In this document: in pieces, positions 58,401-64,000 of the stretch | Numbering within the stretch: position 1 is the first letter of the stretch | Layout: every line of letters begins with the position of its first letter | Origin: Meconema thalassinum | Taxonomy: Eukaryota > Arthropoda > Insecta > Orthoptera > Tettigoniidae | Length of the DNA stretch: 64,000 bases | Assembly (NCBI GenBank): GCA_946902985.2 | Contig: OX336400.1 | Span: forward strand, 170,387,043 to 170,451,042 | Direction: 5' to 3' | The notes under the pieces: generated by a model | The model's database searches: none | Told to the model about the DNA's origin: nothing | The model's input: the letters and a program-made list of their open reading frames with translations, nothing else | Translations under genes and position numbers: made by a program

Positions 58401-58829
58401 TATTTAAATAAAATAGTTGTAAAGAATGACATACCAAGGAACTGAAGTGCTTCATGTTGGAAGTTGATAATTACAATGGTTGGAATGAACAGTGCATTGC
58501 TTTTATATCGATCAGGAAGGAGCGCTGATGAGGAAGTATTGTACACCCTTCCAAGGTTGCTCAACTTTCCTTGTCGCAATTCTACGGAATTCTCAAGTCA
58601 CCTTGTTACACATTATTAAAAATAAAACCACGTTCAGTGTGGGAACTCAATTATGCCAACAAGGAAAGTTTTGGTTGTAGTTTTAATAGCCCTTGATGTT
58701 CTTAAGGCGTGGATATAACCGGGTATTTTTGGGCTACCTATCTCTAGAGCAGACATGGGCAAACGTTTTAGGGGCAGGGCCAGATGCAATACAAAATAAT
58801 CTAGTCGGGCCGAAAATAAGAACAACACT

Positions 58830-59565
58830 TGTTTATAGATTAGAAACATTTTATCATTTTAAACGATCTTGTCGACTTCGTCGTTACGCTGGGGTCTGGC
58901 GTTACGTTACGGTGACGGGACGAAATATACCCAGATGTACTGACGTGTGTGACGTCATAGTACCACTTGGTGCATGGGTTCCCCGACAATCTCTACTTCA
59001 TTAGTATAAGACAAAAATCCCCGATGCTTGGATGTCACAGGTAATCTCGAGAACCACTGGATGGATTTTGATGCGGTTTTCACCATTCTGTAAAGGATAT
59101 CTCGAGGAAAGATTCTGTAGAAAATAATTTATGTATGATCAAAGGAAGCCAAGCAGTAACTATTTCAGTGAAAAAGCCGAAAACAAAACTTGGCGTCCGT
59201 GCGCTTCTTAAGCTTACGCTGGGCAAACCGTTAAACATATCAATATACTATGAGCGTAAGAATTGGTCAGTATGAAAAGTTCTACAAAAAAGTCCGCGAG
59301 AGCATATCTCTATCTTCAATACATCGCCCACTATAAGTATTTTAGACTGGATGGAAGGGGAAAGTCCACGCGCGCTTGACCTTGCTTTGCCCTTGGTTTG
59401 CACTTGCCGTTCGCGAGTAATTTGAAACAAGATAAGCAAGATAAGTATTATGCAGATAATTTTCTAACATGTCAAGAGTCTTTCCAGCCTTTCTAGCATT
59501 TTTCAACATTTGTAGCATTTAAAATGATACAAAGTCTAGTCTTTCAGACTGACTGTCACTTTTAT
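58830..59565 (-). repeat. Dispersed repeat R-B, copy 2
   Basis: Reverse complement of 16290-16988, inserted in duplicated segment B between GGGCCGAAAATAAG and TTTATTTCTGAATG. The copy A counterpart (44960-45005) runs through without it. Confidence 0.65.
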
Positions 59566-59795
59566 TTCTGAATGTTAAATCAAACAAAACTTGTAGGCTA
59601 TCAGTCTTATAGGCTAAAAATGGTAAAAAACTAAGTAAAAAATAACACACCTTCATTATTTGTTAGAAGACGGAGGAGTATGTGACAAGTGAAACTGTAA
59701 CTGTAGGCTACTTCGAAACATTTTTTATAATCTGGTTGAAACTGGGATGAGTAGATTATTAGTAGCGCATCTGAATGGTGGTCTGTCAATCCATC

Positions 59796-60437
59796 AGGTG
59801 CGTTCAAAAAGTAACGAGCCGGAGGCTGTAATGCGCAAACCGGTGACGACATCAGCTAATCGTGGCGTGTGTAACGAGGTGTGGTTCCTACCAGAGCGTG
59901 TAAGGTCACAGCCTGTCGCTAGAGGGCACGCGTGCACGTCACGTGACGATACAAAGCGAGCTGCAGCATGCATCAATAGTCCAACTAAGACCAAGACTGT
60001 AGGCCATTCGACATGCTTCCTGGTGTGGTTGAAAACCGTGAGGCACACATTGGGCACACACTTTCCGTACGTGCAGTCGTTCCCTCATGATGGTGTGCAC
60101 ACTTCCGACGCTCAATCTCACCACGGCGGCTATGGCGTTCACTGTCACTCGGTGGTCCTGGGTAATGAGTGCATCAACCAGCTGGTCGTTGTCATCCGTA
60201 ATGCAGGGGGATGCCCCAAACCGGGCGTCATCGTCTAACGACACTCGTCCTTCCTTGAAGCGCTTGTGCCACGCCTTGACCCTTGCAAGGGACATGCAGT
60301 GTTCGCCGTACACTTGTGACATTCGGCGATGAATGCCCGTTCCCCCTACTCCTTTCGCTGTCAGAAATCGAACAACACCTCTTTGCTCTTCGTTTGACGC
60401 CTCCATGTCACTGTTTGCAATGCGACTGGCAGCGTTG
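59796..60437 (-). mobile_element. mariner copy 2, internally inverted, 3' end missing
   Basis: 59796-59977 is the 5' terminal repeat plus leader of the same mariner as at 30345-31192, in plus orientation. 59978-60437 is the next part of the element in minus orientation, with the transposase start (ATG ending at 60406). The two pieces were neighbours in copy 1, a few bases apart, so one internal inversion explains the layout. Confidence 0.75.
59990..60406 (-). pseudogene. mariner transposase N-terminal fragment
   Basis: Opens MEASNEEQRGVVRFLTAKG and carries IHRRMSQVYGEHCMSLARVK, FGASPC, VDALITQDHRVTV and VRLSVGSVHTIM, the two HTH motifs and linker. It ends near RKVCAQCVPH, before the catalytic aspartates. 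Better preserved than the copy at 30975, which is frameshifted in this region. Confidence 0.75.
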
Positions 60438-60589
60438 TGAATCTCTATGGGAAACTTCTTTACGAATGGACAACAACGGACTAGCTTGGTTAAAGGTTAC
60501 AAGACTGGAAGCATGTGGCTCAATAAAGTACAAGGAGCCTTGGATTCTGCTGTGATTTCTGACCTTGATGTCCAAGATCACTCCAAATT

Positions 60590-60780
60590 TTGATTCCCCA
60601 TCCTCAAAAACATATGAATATAGATGTAAGAAAATCCTTTGCAAAATCATTTGTATGGAGTGCACTGCTCTATGGAAGTGAAAGTTGGACACCAGGTAAA
60701 TTGGAAAAGAAACGACTTGAAGCTGCTGAAATGTGGATAGGGTGGGAAATGACTACGAGCTGGATGAAAAGAAAAAAGTC
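60590..60780 (+). pseudogene. LINE post-RT fragment
   Basis: A short frame contains KSFAKSFVWSALLYGSESWT and EKKRLEAAEMWIGWEMTTSW, matching the LYGSE.W / EMW post-RT block of RTE/L1-like proteins. Nothing else of the element remains. Confidence 0.6.
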
Positions 60781-61069
60781 CTCTCGGCACGCAGGAAGGC
60801 GGAGGTAGATTTCACCGGACAAACTAGGGGATAGGCTATAATAGGCAAAATATGCAGGTTTTCGATCAGACCTCATTTATTGCGAGAAAGTTTTTTACAA
60901 TTGGAGGTTAATGAACTTTTTTTTTTCGTCTTTCTATGCATATTTTGAACATTTTATTGTCTTGGGGATGGTAACCTTCTTGTCATTTGGGGTTCATTTT
61001 TAGCCTACTTTTCACATTTTGCAAAAATGAGGAAAAAGTAGACTTATGAGATCGATCCGGGAAAATGTG

Positions 61070-61109
<40 letters not shown>

Positions 61110-62925
61110 CTTCTGTCTGTCTGTCTGGCTGTGTGTGTCCCCCCCCCCCCCCTATCAACTCCTAAACGGCTGCAGCAATCAAAACCAAATTTAGTATGAG
61201 TAAAGATGTGCACCGGAATATCTCACGTCCATATTTGAAAATGATGTCAGTGCTACCAACTGCTGAAAAAATGCACTAGAAATTTGAGCTCCATGTTGGA
61301 TATCTTGCAAGGTATGCATGGGAGCTATTCCAAACTTGGCACACATGTAGATAATACTATTTCAGTTTAATTTCCAGGAGGCCAACTATGACAGTGTTGC
61401 CAAAATAATTGTAAGCCTTCTGATAGGTCCAATGTTTAAATGCATATAACTTCTACACTATCAATTGGATTTCAACCAAATTTTGTATGTAATATCTGTA
61501 CATAAACAGATATGACTGAGCGTATTCTTAAGAGCCACCAGGGCTGCCAACTGTTAATAATTTCTCTCAATATTTTTTTTTCTTATCCAAATACCAATAT
61601 ATCAGAAAGTATGCAAGCCAACAGCTTTAAACTATGCACACGTATATTCTAACATTTTAGATTAATTTGGAGTAACTTATATACGTCAGTTCCACCAACA
61701 TGATTATAAGCCTGCTGATTGTACCAATTTTTAAATACATGTAACTTCTATACTATCAGTTGGATTTCAACCAAATTTCGTATGTGCTATGTGTACCATA
61801 ACAGAAATGACTGCAAGTATTGTTAAGAGCAATCAGGGCTGCCAACTGTTAATAAATGCTGTCTATATTTTTTTACCCTAATATCAATATATCAGAAAGT
61901 ATGCAAGCCAACAGCTGTATACTTTGCACACGTATAGCACCTGACATTCTAGATTAATTTGGAGTAATTAATACAAGGCAGTGCTGCCAACATGATTCTA
62001 TGCCTGCTGATATGTCCAATTTTAAAATACATGTAACTTCTATACTAACAAATGGATTTCATCCAAAATTGGCACAACAAGATACCATAATATTTCAGAT
62101 TATTTCTGACCAGCACACGGATGGTATTGTTGGCAACATGCTTTTACGCGTGCTGATAGATCCAGTGTCTTACTGCATGTAACTTCCATTTGACTTCAAC
62201 CAAATGTTGTATTCTGTACCTTAAGAGATGGAACTAAGAATATATTCAGTCACCAGGGCTGCCAACTGTAGTGCTCTATTAGGCTACATTATACCAGGTA
62301 TATTAATTTGAACTAATTAGATATTTCGATATTACCAACTTAATTTCGTCATTATTCTAGATAGGTTCATATACTGTAGAATAATCCTTGGCATGAAAAG
62401 TAGGCTGTATAGTTCTTCACGGAACTTCTTGTTATACTTGTGATCACACTGTCCTTATGCAAGGTTTCGACACTGATGTGTAACTATCTAACAGTCTGTT
62501 ATTTCTTCACGCAAAATTTTATCTCCCGCAGAGACGTTGGTTGGTTCCTCAGTTTAGGGGCTGCGACAACTTGGTCAAGTAACCCCGTGTACTTTGGGTG
62601 TGTTTAGAATCTGCTGATAAACGGTGTTAATTGTGATGACTGTATTAGTCTGTAATTCAGGTAAGGTTTGCAGACGGTCAATTTTAAGTTGTAGTATCTA
62701 ATTTTGTACCAAATACTACCGTCAACGACACCTAGCTGTGAACTTCGCTGCTAGATGCCATCGCAACCAGCAACTTGCAATGAAAGTTGTAACTTCCCCT
62801 CCGAAGGAAAGCATGCTGAGGGATTTTTAGCGCTCTTAGAAAATCCGGTGACTTTGGCCGGCTTTGAACCAGCACCTTGGGCATAGACGTTCAGCATGCT
62901 ACCAGTTAGCCGCTTCCCTCATAGT
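60781..62925. repeat. Duplicated segment D (pairs with 53518-54245), with SINE S1 copy c
   Basis: Backbone 60781-60995 and 62433-62925 matches segment C; the 1.44-kb difference is exactly a HINE (60996-62432). The SINE S1 copy (about 62530-62925) has lost the 5' end of its tRNA-like head. Confidence 0.75.
60996..62432 (+). mobile_element. HINE-like element, family H1, copy f
   Basis: TTTTTAGCCTACTTTTCAC, (TGTC)n at 61068-61110, a C-run, CTCCTAAACGGCTG, four internal units, GAAAAGTAGGCT, hairpin AGTTCTTCACGGAACT, CTTGT, then T. Its internal sequence is closest to the copy at 26488-27854. The paired segment at 53741-53755 (CATTTTTATTATACTTG) is the unoccupied site. Confidence 0.85.
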
Positions 62926-62933
62926 CAGATGGA

Positions 62934-64000
62934 ACAAGAAGTTCCGTGACGAACTAAAGAGCCTACTTTTCTTAAAATTAAGATTCATGCCAATGCTTAA
63001 TCTACAGTATATGAACCTATCTAGAATAAGGACGAAAATAAGTTGGTAATATCGAAAAGTCTTAATTAGTTCGAAATACTGTATACTAGGCATAATGTAG
63101 CCTAATAGAGCACTACAGTTGGCAGCCCTGGTGACTGAATATATTCTTAGTTCCACCTCTTAAGGTACAGAATACAAAATGTGGCTGAAGTCCAAAGGAC
63201 GTTACATGGAGTTAGACATGGATCTATTAGTACACGTAAAAGCATGTTGGCAACAATGTCATGCGAGTGATGGTCAGAAATAATCTGAAATATTATATCT
63301 TTTTGTGCCAATTTTGGATGAAATCCATTTGTTAGTATAGAAGTTACATGTATTTTAAAATTGGACTTATCATCAGGCATAGAATCATGCTGGCAACACT
63401 GACTTATTTTAATTACTCCAAATTAATCTAGAATGTCAGGCGCTATACGTGTGCAAAGTACAGAGCTGTTAGCTTGCATACTTTCTGATATATTGATATT
63501 AGGGTAAAAAATATAGACACCATTTATTAACAGTTGGCAGCCCTGATTGCTCTTAAGAATACTTATAGTCATATCTGTTATGTTACACATATCACATACG
63601 AAATTTGTTGAAATCCAACTGACAGTATAGAAGTTTCATGTATTTAAAAATTGGTCCTATCAGCTGGCTTAGAATCATGTTGGTAGAACTGACGTATATA
63701 AGTTACTCCAAATTAATGTAAAATGTCGGGTAATATACCAGTGTATAATTTAAAGCTGTCGGCTTGCATACTTTCTGATATATTGGTATTTGGATAAAAA
63801 ATAGAGAGAGCAATTATTAACAGTTGGCAGCCCTGGTGGCTCTTAAGAATACACTCAGTCATATCTGTTTACGTACACATATTACATACAAAATTTGGTT
63901 GAAATCCAATTGATAGTGTAGACGTTATATGCATTTAAAAATTGGACCTATCAGAAGGCTTAAAATTATTTTGGCAACACTGTCATATATGGCCTCCTGG
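62934..64000 (-). mobile_element. HINE-like element, family H1, copy g (runs off the window)
   Basis: Hairpin end ACAAGAAGTTCCGTGACGAAC at 62934 (preceded by A), then reversed internal units to the window edge. The 5' end is outside. Confidence 0.8.

Larger units (their letters stand above)
55150..59712. repeat. Duplicated segment, copy B (pairs with 43196-45150)
   Basis: Same backbone as copy A, broken by hAT element 2 (55353-57962), by R-B copy 2 (58830-59565) and by an expanded (TTTA)n/(TATC)n stretch at 58225-58400. An extra ~50 bp follows the hAT at 57977-58026. Confidence 0.65.

Noticed and set aside
58227..58445. Hydrophobic YLFIYLFI membrane protein
   Set aside because: Translation of (TTTA)n/(TATC)n low complexity.

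Overview
The window looks like a piece of a large, AT-rich, transposon-saturated insect genome. Recurring repeat styles (a retroposon ending in a 'CCCCTTAAAACAACAA' block plus (CAT)n, tRNA-headed SINEs with a 'TGGGGCTCGAACCCA' B box, (GTCT)n-bearing repeats) recall orthopteran or other polyneopteran genomes; that placement is inference from memory, not a search. No bacterial gene, operon, rRNA, free-standing tRNA gene or CRISPR array is visible. Almost every long reading frame belongs to a mobile element. The one convincing host gene is small, spliced and on the minus strand.

Layout. 1-4463: 3' part of a Ty3/Gypsy element (gag end, a -1 frameshift A-run, pol with one in-frame TGA), then a putative 3' LTR starting near 4464 whose end I cannot place. 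8.4-10.9 kb: degenerate satellite-like repeats. 10.9-15.4, 17.6-19.8, 26.4-27.9, 28.9-30.1, 39.5-42.5, 49.0-50.5, 61.0-62.4 and 62.9-64.0 kb: a dozen copies of two related non-autonomous rolling-circle families with the architecture of Helentron-associated elements (HINE/DINE-1 type). 19.8-26.4 kb: a nearly complete non-LTR retrotransposon (ORF1 and ORF2) with a second LINE nested in it; the whole stack sits inside the (GTCT)n tract of a HINE. 30.1-31.2 kb: pogo-like and mariner remnants.

31.3-39.5 kb (minus strand): a secreted glycine/serine-rich protein gene. It has a signal-peptide exon (39386-39461), a 54-bp exon (36183-36236) and a terminal exon (31379-31590). All splice sites and phases agree. 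The introns hold MULE-like, LINE, piggyBac-like, SINE and (CAT)n-tailed retroposon insertions. The first exon, with the initiator ATG, was not found.

42.5-64 kb: nested transposons and duplicated segments. Comparing duplicates gives 'empty sites' that fix insertion points of two HINEs and a hAT element. Clear target-site duplications date the order of events at about ten insertions. Examples are a TTAA-type element inside a hAT, a LINE tail inside a palindromic repeat inside another hAT, and a TA-flanked MITE that splits a LINE reading frame.

All coordinates come from reading the sequence by eye. Family names rest on recognisable motifs and termini; no database was searched.
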